Source of the DNA: Bacteroidota bacterium
GTDB taxonomy: Bacteria > Bacteroidota > Bacteroidia > Flavobacteriales > Weeksellaceae
DNA length: 28,417 nucleotides
Assembly: GCA_023458535.1 (NCBI GenBank)
Contig: JAEWYW010000044.1
Location: 1 to 28,417 of the forward strand
Reading direction: 5' to 3'
Part shown: positions 8,738 through 17,034 of the stretch, piece after piece
Numbering within the stretch: position 1 is the stretch's first letter
Layout: the number at the start of each line of letters is the position of its first letter
Notes under the pieces: model-generated
Databases searched by the model: none
Told to the model about the DNA's origin: nothing
The model's input: the letters and a program-made list of their open reading frames with translations, nothing else
Program-made: the position numbers and the translations under genes

Positions 8738-11227
8738 TTAACTGCGACTAAATATTTTGCGCAGTTTATTTCTCAATCTGATAAACAATGGTTCCTCATA
8801 ATTCACGTCTTCATCGAAATAGCCGTATCCGTAGCCATAGCCATATCCGTAGCCATAACCGTAACCTTGTTTTTCAACATAATCATTATACACCAAACCA
8901 AGGTGACTTATCTCTTTATTATGATATTTCTCGGTGATCATCTTCAACATGTATTTTTCCGTATACTCATGTCTTACAACATAAATATTTGCATCAGAAA
9001 CCTTCATTAATTCAAAAGAATCTGCAACCAAACCAACTGGTGGGGAATCGATAATAATAAAGTCATACTGCTTTTTAAGTTCTTCGATGAACCTCATGTT
9101 CTTTTCGCTCATGAGAAGCTCTGAAGGGTTTGGCGGTATAGGTCCAGAGGTGATAACATCTAAATTGGCAATTTTAGTTTTGTTAATAATCTGAGATAAT
9201 TCTACTTCGCCAGTGAGATAATTTGAAATTCCGAGTTTGTTATCAATATCGAAATCACCAAATATCTTAGGTTTTCTTAAATCCATTCCTAAAAGGATGG
9301 TTTTTTTATCGCTTAAACCCAATACTGATGCTAAATTGATGGAAACATATGTTTTCCCTTCACCCCCCACAGAGGAAGTTACCAAAATTACCTGTCCACT
9401 ATCTTCAGATTTATGATCGGGCATCAGAAACCTTAAGTTGGATCTAATTCCTCTAAATGCTTCAGACACTGATGATTTTGGCTGATCCAATACAGTAAGC
9501 ATGGTTTCTGCATTGTTTTTACCAATAACTCCCAATAAAGGAATTTTTGTAACACTAAGCAACTCACGTATGTTTCTAATCTTGTTATCTAATACCTCAC
9601 CGATGGCAATAAACAGTAATGGTAACAGCAGTAATCCGCCAATAATCGCATATTGATTCTTACCTTCATTGGAACCAATAGGACCTTGACCGACATTCTT
9701 TGCCGGGTCGATCACATTAATATCAGATTTGCTTGAAGCCATACGCATCTGCGTCTCATTCTGGCGAGATAATATACTGTTGTAGGTAGCTTCAATCATG
9801 TTATAGCCTCTTTCCGCATCTAAATATCTTCTTTCTTTTTCTGGGTAAGAAATTAAATCTGAGTTGGCTTCAGCAATTTTCTGATTGATTTTGTTCAGTT
9901 CTTCTGCGTATTTCCTTTGATAACCACTTAAAGAACCTGCAGATCCCATTCTGGCTTCGTTGATAAGGCGATTAATCTCCCGCATCGGTTCGGAATTCGG
10001 AGTGTAAATGCTCGCCATTTCTCGTCTTTTTAAATATAGAGATTTCAATTCCGAAACTGTTGCTGTGAAAATACCATCATCAAAACCTGCCGCATTGGTA
10101 CTGATCATATTGTCTAAATTATTTGAATTTAAACTTCCTCTAATCGTATTAAGAGACTGTAATTTAGATAATATATCTGCCTTTTTTGCTTCCTGCTCTT
10201 TTATGATGCCCAAAGATTTTTCATCTCTATCTTTAATATCATATAGCTTTTCTGTTGTTTTTAGATTATTGAGAATTGCACCGCTAGAATCAAGTTTTTT
10301 CCTAATCTGATCTAAATTTTCCTGTAGATATTTCGCTGTGTTTTTATCCACTGTATTTTTATCTATCAACCTTTTTTGTTGTAAGACGTCTACAGATTTA
10401 TTTAAAAAATTTACTGTTTCATTGAGATTATATCCTGTTTTGGAAATAATCATGATGGTATTAATCTCCTTATCAAATTCTACTCCGATATTGGAAACGA
10501 TGTTATTAACCGACTGATTAACACTATATAAGTTAACAATAATATTATCTAATTTAATCTTGGGTTTTTCTGGATTTTTCACCAGTTTAAACTTCAAATT
10601 AGGAGAAGTATACCACTCATTTACTCTAATAACTTTTTTTGCAGGAAGTGCATATGCAGCAATATTTTCAAATGCTTCAGTTTCATAATTGTACAAGGAT
10701 GTAGAATGACCTTCTTCAGGCAAAACAACTTCATAAGAATTTTCACCTTTTGGAATTAAGGTTATAGGATAATTTATCTGTTGCAAATGTGATTTATCTA
10801 TCTCCAGTAAAACGGGAGAATCAAATTTATCCAAATACGTTTTTTTTAAAAATCCTTTTGTTGAATATTCCGAAAATAAGTTGAGTTCTTTAACAAGATA
10901 TTCGTTATGAGATCGTGATAAGAGCATCTTTTTCAAATAAACTCCATCCTGATTCCCACCTTGACCCCAAATAAAATTTATCGATTGATTGGGTGTAAAA
11001 TAGCTTGCTGTATTATTGGAAACGCTTAATGATAAATTTGATGAATAAATATTTTGTGTATAATATTTGTTATAGAACCATGAAAACGCATAACCAATAA
11101 TCCCTAAAATGAGAAACCAATACCAGTTTCTTACCACTCTTCTCAGGAAATGTTCAATATCAAATATAGCGAATGAACCCTGCTTGTCGTCCTTTGCATG
11201 TATGGCAGTATCTTTTCCTGGGATCAT
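8738..11227 (-). CDS. Wzc-like polysaccharide tyrosine autokinase / chain-length regulator
   Basis: This 829-residue inner-membrane protein has a Wzz-type N-terminal part (TM near residues 35-53, periplasmic domain with coiled coils at about 290-500, TM near 526-544) and a cytoplasmic BY-kinase. The kinase has Walker A SSVGGEGKT (618-626), Walker A' GMDLRKP (647-653) and Walker B FIIIDSPP (723-730). Such kinases control chain length and export of capsule or exopolysaccharide through cycles of tyrosine phosphorylation. The tail is odd: eight Gly-Tyr dipeptides in a row (788-803) form the tyrosine cluster, followed by an acidic patch and a basic end (LRNKLRKIFSRS). The ATG at 11227 is 1 base past the Wza stop, so the pair is one transcript. 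Confidence 0.93.
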   Translation of the reverse strand: MIPGKDTAIHAKDDKQGSFAIFDIEHFLRRVVRNWYWFLILGIIGYAFSWFYNKYYTQNIYSSNLSLSVSNNTASYFTPNQSINFIWGQGGNQDGVYLKKMLLSRSHNEYLVKELNLFSEYSTKGFLKKTYLDKFDSPVLLEIDKSHLQQINYPITLIPKGENSYEVVLPEEGHSTSLYNYETEAFENIAAYALPAKKVIRVNEWYTSPNLKFKLVKNPEKPKIKLDNIIVNLYSVNQSVNNIVSNIGVEFDKEINTIMIISKTGYNLNETVNFLNKSVDVLQQKRLIDKNTVDKNTAKYLQENLDQIRKKLDSSGAILNNLKTTEKLYDIKDRDEKSLGIIKEQEAKKADILSKLQSLNTIRGSLNSNNLDNMISTNAAGFDDGIFTATVSELKSLYLKRREMASIYTPNSEPMREINRLINEARMGSAGSLSGYQRKYAEELNKINQKIAEANSDLISYPEKERRYLDAERGYNMIEATYNSILSRQNETQMRMASSKSDINVIDPAKNVGQGPIGSNEGKNQYAIIGGLLLLPLLFIAIGEVLDNKIRNIRELLSVTKIPLLGVIGKNNAETMLTVLDQPKSSVSEAFRGIRSNLRFLMPDHKSEDSGQVILVTSSVGGEGKTYVSINLASVLGLSDKKTILLGMDLRKPKIFGDFDIDNKLGISNYLTGEVELSQIINKTKIANLDVITSGPIPPNPSELLMSEKNMRFIEELKKQYDFIIIDSPPVGLVADSFELMKVSDANIYVVRHEYTEKYMLKMITEKYHNKEISHLGLVYNDYVEKQGYGYGYGYGYGYGYGYFDEDVNYEEPLFIRLRNKLRKIFSRS
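8819..8866 (-). repeat. Hexamer repeat coding for eight Gly-Tyr dipeptides
   Basis: Eight imperfect 6-base units (GGN TAY) in the 3' part of the kinase gene code for the tyrosine-rich tail. Gly codons vary among GGT, GGC and GGA, and Tyr codons between TAC and TAT, so the tract is not a perfect microsatellite. Its amino-acid sequence appears to be kept by selection rather than by recent slippage. Confidence 0.9.
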
Positions 11228-11228
11228 A

Positions 11229-12068
11229 TTATAGTCTTGTTAGGATTAGATAAATAGACATCACTGTCGTAAGAACAGATACGCCTGTAGTAAGAGTCTG
11301 CAAAGGATCTTTGCCAAAACCATTTAAACTTTTCGCCCTAGTACTTAGTAAGATTTCATCGCCATTTTGGATATAGTAGTAAGGAGAATTCATAATATCT
11401 TCTCTTGTTATGTCTAACTGTACTTTTTTAATACCTTCAGGAAATTTCCTGTGTAATATCACATTCTTTCTGTCTACAGTACGATTTAGACCACCATTCA
11501 TTGCCAAAGCTTCAACAATGTTTAAAGTATTTTTATGAGCAACTTTTTCACCTGTAACACCCACTGTTTCTATATCCCCTAAAATATAGTAAGTAATACC
11601 ATCAGTATTTAATCGTACTTCAGTTTTTCCTTCAACAAAATTTTCATTGACCTTATCTTGAATCTCCTTGGTAATTTCCGCTAACGTTCTGCCCTCTGCT
11701 TTGATAAACCCTATTCCAAAAATATTTATTTCTCCATTGGAGTCAACCTTTAAACCATTAAAATAGAAATATAAACTACCACCACTTCCATTTCCACCAA
11801 CCGCACCATTACTACTTCCACCTCCTACTGTTGTGCTAGAAGTGTTTAGAGAGGAATAAAATTGAGCAGCATCACCCTTGGGAGTAGTAACGATATCCAA
11901 TTTTAAAATATCATTTCTCGTTACTCTATAAACGGGAATATTGTAGGGAACAAGACCTTCTTCATTAATAATTAAACTTTCACTTGGCTGCATATACCGA
12001 ACATCTTTCGTAGTAATGCAAGATGTAAGTAATACAGAAGCAAAAAGTAAGAGTAAGTATTTTTTCAT
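11229..12068 (-). CDS. Wza-like polysaccharide export lipoprotein
   Basis: This 279-residue outer-membrane lipoprotein has a signal peptide with lipobox LTSC (Cys17). The polysaccharide export domain follows (YRVTRNDILKLDIVTTP onwards), then an SLBB-like part (YYILGDIETVGV and following) and a final hydrophobic segment (LTTGVSVLTTVMSIYLILT). Wza-type proteins form the outer-membrane channel for capsule or exopolysaccharide and dock onto the Wzc-like kinase, which is the next gene. A Gly/Ser-rich insert (about residues 83-100) interrupts the export domain and is probably a disordered loop. The ATG at 12068 was chosen because it opens the lipoprotein signal; the longer reading frame would bury it. 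Confidence 0.92.
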   Translation of the reverse strand: MKKYLLLLFASVLLTSCITTKDVRYMQPSESLIINEEGLVPYNIPVYRVTRNDILKLDIVTTPKGDAAQFYSSLNTSSTTVGGGSSNGAVGGNGSGGSLYFYFNGLKVDSNGEINIFGIGFIKAEGRTLAEITKEIQDKVNENFVEGKTEVRLNTDGITYYILGDIETVGVTGEKVAHKNTLNIVEALAMNGGLNRTVDRKNVILHRKFPEGIKKVQLDITREDIMNSPYYYIQNGDEILLSTRAKSLNGFGKDPLQTLTTGVSVLTTVMSIYLILTRL

Positions 12069-12089
12069 CAAAAAATTTATTGTCGTTTG

Positions 12090-12097
12090 CAAAAATA
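12090..12097 (-). promoter_or_regulatory. Possible -7 element for the wza-wzc pair
   Basis: The minus strand reads TATTTTTG followed by C, 21 bases before the wza ATG and just past the stop of the preceding transferase gene. It matches TAnnTTTG, but no TTG is seen at the -33 spacing. It may allow the export genes to be expressed apart from the genes upstream. Confidence 0.45.
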
Positions 12098-12102
12098 TAT
12101 AA

Positions 12103-13230
12103 TTAATTTCTATTTCGGGCGTTTCGTTTAATACCTGCAATAATATTGGGAAGATAAGCACCAAAAAAGCCCATAAAAATTATGATTAAAAGTAAATAAG
12201 TAATATTAACATGCCTTAGTAAGTAAGCAACAATCACTACAATAAAATAATAGCTTAAAATGTAGAAAGTTGATCTCCTATGGGTAAAATTTAGCCTAAG
12301 AACTTTGTGATGAATATGGTTTTGGTCTGCATCGAAAGGTGATTTTTTGTTCACCAATCTCACTAATATTACATTCAAAGTATCAATAATAGGCAAGATG
12401 AGGATGGCAACTGCAATAATCGGAGCCGACTTCAAATGATATCTTGGAACGGACGGAAGCTGCTTATCAATAAAAATATCGATAAAACAAATAGATGTAA
12501 AAGCCAACAAAAAGCCTAATAGCATAGATCCTGTGTCTCCCATAAAAATTTTCTTTTGGCGAAAATTCGATAAATTGTAATACAGAAAAGCCATGACCGA
12601 ACCTATCATAACGATCGAAAGTATTACCAAAGGATAATTGTACTCACCTAACCTAAAATAACTTACACCAAAGAAAACACAACAAAGAATGCTATAACCA
12701 CCTGCCAAACCATCAATTCCATCAATTAAATTAAATGCATTAATGAGTATAATAAAGGTGATAATGCTAAAAATTATACTTACAAAATAATTCAGTTCAA
12801 AAATTCCGAATAGACCAAACAGACTTCTGATTCTTACATCAGAAAAAACAACCATCATCACCGAAACAACAATTTGAGCTACTAATTTCTTATATGCCCT
12901 CATCACCACAATATCGTCCATTACACCCACGTAGAGAAGAATAATTAGCGATGCAAATAAAAACTTGTACATTTCAAATAGCTCATACGCAAAAATAGAT
13001 GCACAAACACCAATAGAAAAGAAAATAGCAATGCCTCCCAAATTGGGAATTTTACGAAGGTGAGAACTTCGGTAGCCAGGCTCATCCATGAGATTTTTTC
13101 TCCTTGAAATCTTAGTAATGGCTGGAATAGAGAGAAATGTGATTAAAAAAGAAATACTAAACCCGAAAAACACCTTTAATAAAAAGATGTTCAAACCTAG
13201 CTTTCCCAAAATCATTTCAAAATTCTCCAT
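12103..13230 (-). CDS. WecA/MraY-type undecaprenyl-phosphate sugar-1-phosphate transferase
   Basis: This 375-residue multi-pass membrane enzyme would start a polysaccharide repeat unit by moving a HexNAc-1-phosphate from a UDP-sugar to undecaprenyl phosphate. The family motifs are all visible: Asp105/Asp106 (MDDIV), NAFNLIDGIDGLAGG at 164-178, GDTGSMLLG at 231-239 and HIHH at 305-308. The HIHH form fits the WecA branch more than MraY, and the sugar is probably GlcNAc or a related HexNAc, but this is not provable here. The ATG at 13230 was chosen over an in-frame TTG at 13248 that overlaps the EpsG gene. It lies 11 bases past the EpsG stop. Confidence 0.93.
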   Translation of the reverse strand: MENFEMILGKLGLNIFLLKVFFGFSISFLITFLSIPAITKISRRKNLMDEPGYRSSHLRKIPNLGGIAIFFSIGVCASIFAYELFEMYKFLFASLIILLYVGVMDDIVVMRAYKKLVAQIVVSVMMVVFSDVRIRSLFGLFGIFELNYFVSIIFSIITFIILINAFNLIDGIDGLAGGYSILCCVFFGVSYFRLGEYNYPLVILSIVMIGSVMAFLYYNLSNFRQKKIFMGDTGSMLLGFLLAFTSICFIDIFIDKQLPSVPRYHLKSAPIIAVAILILPIIDTLNVILVRLVNKKSPFDADQNHIHHKVLRLNFTHRRSTFYILSYYFIVVIVAYLLRHVNITYLLLIIIFMGFFGAYLPNIIAGIKRNARNRN

Positions 13231-13241
13231 ACTCAAATTAA

Positions 13242-14375
13242 TTACCAAAGTACATTATCGTACGTATCGCTGGTAAACCTACCTTTTCTACCGTTAACAT
13301 TCATGAAAACCATAGAAAGCAATATGAAATACACTGTAAAACCTACCTGTAAAAGCCTTCTTGTTTCTACTTTCACCGATGCAATTATGCCCGGCAACAC
13401 AAAATATCCCATTATAACTACATAAACACCCGGAAGTCTTGTCGCAAAAATGGCGTTACCTCGCAAGATGTAGAATAGACAGTAACCAAAAAATGCGAGA
13501 TTTCTAAAATATTCGTAATAAGGAATCTTTTTTTCAGCCTCTTTATCATAGAGTAAAACAATGATTACAATGATTAATTTTATGACATCATTTTTACCCG
13601 TCTCAATATCTTGTCCATAATAACGGTCGTTCAAATAGCCCGTATAAGCATTCGAGACGTCTTGTGGCGTTAAACTGGAAAATAAATTCCCAAACAGAGT
13701 GTAAACTTCAAAGGGAGATAATAAAACCGATATCACCAATAAAGTCGTCCATCTCGACGCATTAAAAGGAAGAAGGGCGAGCCAATACGCAGGTATAAAT
13801 ACGATAGCTGACTTGTGAAATCCGAGCGCAGTAAACATGCAAAACAAAAATTTCCACAAATCTCTCTTAATAATATATCTTAAAGAAAAGATGCATACTG
13901 CAATGCCCAATCCCTGCCTCATTTGACCACTTTCTGAAAAGAAAAAAGAGGGCATAAAATAAAACAAAATACTGAACATTGGAAGCGCAGAATACTTATA
14001 AAAAGTATCGAACTGAAGAGATATAGAAACTATAGCTACAAAAAATGTAACATAGTAAAAAGGCATTCCCATGTCAAACAAAATCTTGTTAACTAAAACA
14101 AATAACCATTCAATCTCCATAGAGTTGGGTTGGAAGGTCATTTTATCCCAAACGTCACCGTAATTGGTATACAACGGAAAAGCAGTTTGATAAAGTTGCC
14201 TGTAAATAGGAAAATCTGCTCCTACATCGGTTCTTCCACCTGCCGCGATGATAAGAATGAGCGCGATAAAGGCGATGAGTCCTTTTTTATTTTTAATAGG
14301 CTGACTTTGCTCAAGATAACTGGCAATAATGATGAGGACAAACGCAAAAATAAATATTGGGTGAAAAATAGCCAT
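13242..14375 (-). CDS. EpsG-like O-antigen/exopolysaccharide polymerase
   Basis: This 377-residue protein is almost wholly hydrophobic, with about ten membrane segments and a motif region around GGRTDVGADFPIYRQLY (residues 46-62) typical of EpsG family proteins. EpsG proteins take the place of Wzy and are thought to join lipid-linked repeat units into polymer at the inner membrane. It precedes the initiating transferase and the Wza/Wzc pair, so it belongs to the same export set. No Wzx flippase is found beside it. Family assignment rests on topology and the N-terminal pattern; enzymatic role is inferred. Confidence 0.85.
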   Translation of the reverse strand: MAIFHPIFIFAFVLIIIASYLEQSQPIKNKKGLIAFIALILIIAAGGRTDVGADFPIYRQLYQTAFPLYTNYGDVWDKMTFQPNSMEIEWLFVLVNKILFDMGMPFYYVTFFVAIVSISLQFDTFYKYSALPMFSILFYFMPSFFFSESGQMRQGLGIAVCIFSLRYIIKRDLWKFLFCMFTALGFHKSAIVFIPAYWLALLPFNASRWTTLLVISVLLSPFEVYTLFGNLFSSLTPQDVSNAYTGYLNDRYYGQDIETGKNDVIKLIIVIIVLLYDKEAEKKIPYYEYFRNLAFFGYCLFYILRGNAIFATRLPGVYVVIMGYFVLPGIIASVKVETRRLLQVGFTVYFILLSMVFMNVNGRKGRFTSDTYDNVLW

Positions 14376-14689
14376 ATTAATCTTAACGTTTTATTGAAAC
14401 ATGAATTGGACAAACCAAAGAAAAGCTAGATCTAATACAATTATTAATCGCTAGTTGAATAGTGAATTTCTTTCCATCCAAACGCATGAAAAAATATTTA
14501 TTATCACTCACCTCTGAAAATAATTGTAAATTTTGTTTCAAAATCTATCTATTTTGGTTACAAAAATTAAAAACTGCAATAATCAACACCAAGTTTCTTT
14601 TATTGCAAAAATTACAAAGCCTAAACTTTCCTGCTTACCAAATATAATTTACAATTTGTAGGAAAATTTTCAGTCATCACATCATGTTT
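14376..14689 (-). other. 314-base spacer inside the polysaccharide region
   Basis: No convincing gene lies here. There is one AT-rich inverted repeat, listed separately as a possible terminator. A TATATTTG (complement of 14639-14646) could be a -7 element for the epsG transcript, but it has no -33 partner and lies 264 bases from the ATG. A plus-strand reading frame of 61 codons at 14462 has no family resemblance and was not called. Confidence 0.6.
14575..14607 (-). terminator. Possible terminator after the glycosyltransferase gene
   Basis: TGCAATAA (14575-14582) and TTATTGCA (14600-14607) form a perfect 8-base stem with a 17-base loop. On the minus strand the hairpin is followed by GTTTTTAATTTTTG. 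It lies about 83 bases past the glycosyltransferase stop. The stem is AT-rich and the loop long, so strength is doubtful. Confidence 0.35.
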
Positions 14690-15676
14690 TTATATCAATT
14701 TCCTAATCAGTTTTTTGCAATTGGCAAAATTTAAGAGATAGAAAACCTTTTTTTTCAGGGGCAAAGATAAAAGATAATTCTTACCAAACCTCCTGTAACT
14801 CAAAATATCATATAATTTTATTCCTCTCTGCTTTAGGAATTTTGAAAGTTCCTTAGACATTTTTTCAAAATCTTCGTCACTTTTCACATAGGCGACATAG
14901 GCTAAAAAGGAGTAAATACCCTGTAAAATCTGAAAATTTCGAAGTGGTAGCTGCTGATTTTTAAATTTTGATTGAGCATAAACTTCTTCCACATCTTCAA
15001 CGGCTTTCAGCATATCCAAACCTCTGAGATTATGTGTTTTTGAAATAGAATCACTGCGTTCGAAATACTGATAGTGATATTTTTGTGTTTGAGCAAGGAT
15101 ATTTGTTTCTAAGAGAAGTTGTGGAATTAACTGTATATCCTCATAATGAACTCCTTTTTTAAATCTCTTACCCTCAAAAAGTTCTTTTTTAAATAATTTG
15201 TTGCATGCAAAACATCCCAAATCTGAGAAGACAGTCAGGTTTTTTTCTAATACAATTTTCTCAGGCATGTTGGGGATTTGTGGAATTTTCTGTGTGATAT
15301 TTCCGTTTTCGTCTACCTTCTGAAGATTGCAGATCACCATTTCGGCATGATGTTTTTGAGCTAAAGTGAGCATTTCTTCAAACATATCAGAGGTTACGTA
15401 ATCGTCACTGTCTACAAATCCTATAAAATCTCCTGTAACATGCTCCAAGCCAAAATTTCGGGCATCGCTCAAGCCTCCATTTTCTTTGATGAAGGATTTT
15501 ATTCTTTGGGGATATTTTTTTTGAAACTCATCAATGATGTGCTGGGATGCATCTTGGGATCCATCATTTACAATAATAATTTCTATATCGTCAAGACTTT
15601 GGTTCACCAAAGAATCCAAACATTTGCTTAGATATTTTTCAACATTATAAACGGGAACGATTATAGAAACTTTCAT
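14690..15676 (-). CDS. Glycosyltransferase family 2
   Basis: This 328-residue GT-A enzyme would move a sugar from a nucleotide donor to a growing glycan on the cytoplasmic face of the membrane. It has the full GT2 pattern: SIIVPVYNVEKYL at residues 4-16, VNDGS at 36-40, ENGGLSDARN at 65-74 and DSDD at 89-92 (the DxD-type metal site). It closely resembles EpsJ/WbbD-like capsule transferases. The C-terminal third is basic with a hydrophobic end and may hold it at the membrane. Donor and acceptor cannot be read from sequence. It starts 6 bases past the stop of the arginase-fold gene, so the two form one transcript, set apart from epsG by a 314-base spacer. Confidence 0.93.
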   Translation of the reverse strand: MKVSIIVPVYNVEKYLSKCLDSLVNQSLDDIEIIIVNDGSQDASQHIIDEFQKKYPQRIKSFIKENGGLSDARNFGLEHVTGDFIGFVDSDDYVTSDMFEEMLTLAQKHHAEMVICNLQKVDENGNITQKIPQIPNMPEKIVLEKNLTVFSDLGCFACNKLFKKELFEGKRFKKGVHYEDIQLIPQLLLETNILAQTQKYHYQYFERSDSISKTHNLRGLDMLKAVEDVEEVYAQSKFKNQQLPLRNFQILQGIYSFLAYVAYVKSDEDFEKMSKELSKFLKQRGIKLYDILSYRRFGKNYLLSLPLKKKVFYLLNFANCKKLIRKLI

Positions 15677-15682
15677 GGCAGG

Positions 15683-16753
15683 TTATCTTAAAAAACGAAC
15701 GCTTAAGTTGCCTTTTTTCGCCAATTCAAAATCCTCCCGCGAACACGGAATTAAGTCTTTTGTATCTTCATCCATCTCGCCAAAATACCAAAGATTCCTG
15801 AAAGTATCCCGCTGGAAAGCATAGCTTTCATCGCCCACCATCACCCAATAGGTTTCAAATTCACGCTCTTTAGGATGTGATCTCTGTATGTTTATTCCTT
15901 CTATCAGGTACCAAAGCATCTGTGCAAGTAGCTGATGATTAAGTTGGTTGTCCGAATAAATATTATAATTAAAAATGCCTACCGATTTAAGATTTTCGCT
16001 TAAACCAATTTCCTTCATATAAGCACAAATTTCTCGTCTGTTGAGTCCGTTTACTTGTGGATTCATTGAAAACGGTTCACCAAAACTTTCAATAGCGTCA
16101 CAATTTACCGTCACCAAATCTGCCTTCCGGAAGTAAGGTTCGGTTTTGTGCGTTGAGTTCATCATCTCTGCCAGCCGAATAATATCAAAATCTACTTCTT
16201 TGATCAGTTTTACTGAATCTACTTCATTCAAATGCTTTTGATAGCCTAAATGATGGTAATTTTTTATGCTGAAATTTTTTGAACCTAAAATTTTGCTTAA
16301 AAAAGTATTTTCATTGATGCTTTCACCCTGTTTTAAAGAAATAATATTGCTGATTTGGGTATAATTGATATTTTCCTGATGAAAATTCAAACCTGAAAAC
16401 AAGGAAAAAGCCAAATCATTAGAACCTCCTATAATAACGGGAATTGCATTTTTGTAATGACAAGCCGACAAAACTTCCTGCAAAATATAATGGGTATCTT
16501 CAACAGATTTCCCGGAAATAAGGTCGCCCAGATCAACGATGGGAATTTCAAAATCCAATTGTGAAAGCGAATAGAACTCTCTCCGAATATTGGTAAAATC
16601 CTGAACTTCTGCCTCTCCTCTTGCACCACGATAATCGGAAACGAAAAGCAAAACAATGGAATCTTCCTTGATGGAATGACTAATGCGATGTCCAATTTGC
16701 CAATTTTCTGTTCTGAAATCTCTAGGTGCGTGAATGAAATCTTCGAAGTTCAT
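15683..16753 (-). CDS. Arginase/formimidoylglutamase-fold protein with degenerate metal site
   Basis: This 356-residue protein has the ureohydrolase layout: N-terminal DYRGARGEAE (residues 40-49), IIGGSNDLA (107-115) in place of GGDH/GGGHE, SLKQGE (139-144) in place of DAHxD, and TVNCDAIE (215-222) in place of SxDxDxxD. Arginase enzymes bind two manganese ions through one His in the first motif, Asp-His-Asp in the second and two Asp in the third. Here the His is Asn, the second motif has lost its ligands, and only one Asp of the third remains. It is therefore probably not an active ureohydrolase of the usual type. Similar proteins are often annotated as formimidoylglutamase beside topA in Flavobacteriia. 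Its real job is unknown. Confidence 0.85.
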   Translation of the reverse strand: MNFEDFIHAPRDFRTENWQIGHRISHSIKEDSIVLLFVSDYRGARGEAEVQDFTNIRREFYSLSQLDFEIPIVDLGDLISGKSVEDTHYILQEVLSACHYKNAIPVIIGGSNDLAFSLFSGLNFHQENINYTQISNIISLKQGESINENTFLSKILGSKNFSIKNYHHLGYQKHLNEVDSVKLIKEVDFDIIRLAEMMNSTHKTEPYFRKADLVTVNCDAIESFGEPFSMNPQVNGLNRREICAYMKEIGLSENLKSVGIFNYNIYSDNQLNHQLLAQMLWYLIEGINIQRSHPKEREFETYWVMVGDESYAFQRDTFRNLWYFGEMDEDTKDLIPCSREDFELAKKGNLSVRFLR

Positions 16754-16767
16754 AATAATAATTTTCG

Positions 16768-16775
16768 CAAAACTA
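16768..16775 (-). promoter_or_regulatory. -7 element for the arginase-fold/glycosyltransferase transcript
   Basis: The minus strand reads TAGTTTTG followed by C, 14 bases before the ATG at 16753. It matches TAnnTTTG. No TTG at the -33 spacing could be found. The remaining spacer to the topA terminator (about 16776-16990) is AT-rich and holds nothing else I can support. Confidence 0.5.
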
Positions 16776-16992
16776 TTAATTTAAGCCGAATGTACACGAA
16801 AGAATGGACGAATAAAATGCTATACAGTGTTTTTCATCTCAAATAAAAATCTAAAAAAAATGCTTAGACGCAGCAAATAATCTTTACGGATTTCAAGAAG
16901 CTAAAAATCTAAACTTTTCAAACGAGCATCTTCATTCAGAAAAACTTCAGAAATCTAAAAGGTGTAATATCTATATTGTCAATCCGATGCAT

Positions 16993-17017
16993 GAAAAAAG
17001 CCATCCGCAGATGGCTC
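16993..17017 (-). terminator. Rho-independent terminator after topA
   Basis: GAGCCATCTGCGGATGGCTTTTTTC on the minus strand: a 6-base stem (AGCCAT/ATGGCT) around a 6-base loop, followed by six T. It lies 18 bases past the topA stop. Confidence 0.85.
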
Positions 17018-17034
17018 AATATATTAATGATCGA

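Noticed and set aside
8819..8866. The hexamer tract as a CRISPR-like or phase-variable microsatellite
   Set aside because: Units are 6 bases, in frame and vary in codon use; change in number would not shift the frame, and no spacers are present.
14639..14646. TATATTTG on the minus strand as the epsG promoter
   Set aside because: It has no -33 partner and lies 264 bases before the epsG ATG, close to the end of the glycosyltransferase gene; chance is likely in this AT-rich spacer.
14462..14647. 61-codon plus-strand reading frame in the 314-base spacer
   Set aside because: Low-complexity Lys/Phe/Leu sequence, no promoter or family resemblance, and it overlaps a possible minus-strand terminator.
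16847..16959. Three copies of AAATCTAAA in the spacer between topA and the arginase-fold gene
   Set aside because: Spacing is irregular (58 and 46 bases) and the motif is simple AT-rich sequence, so chance is a fair explanation.
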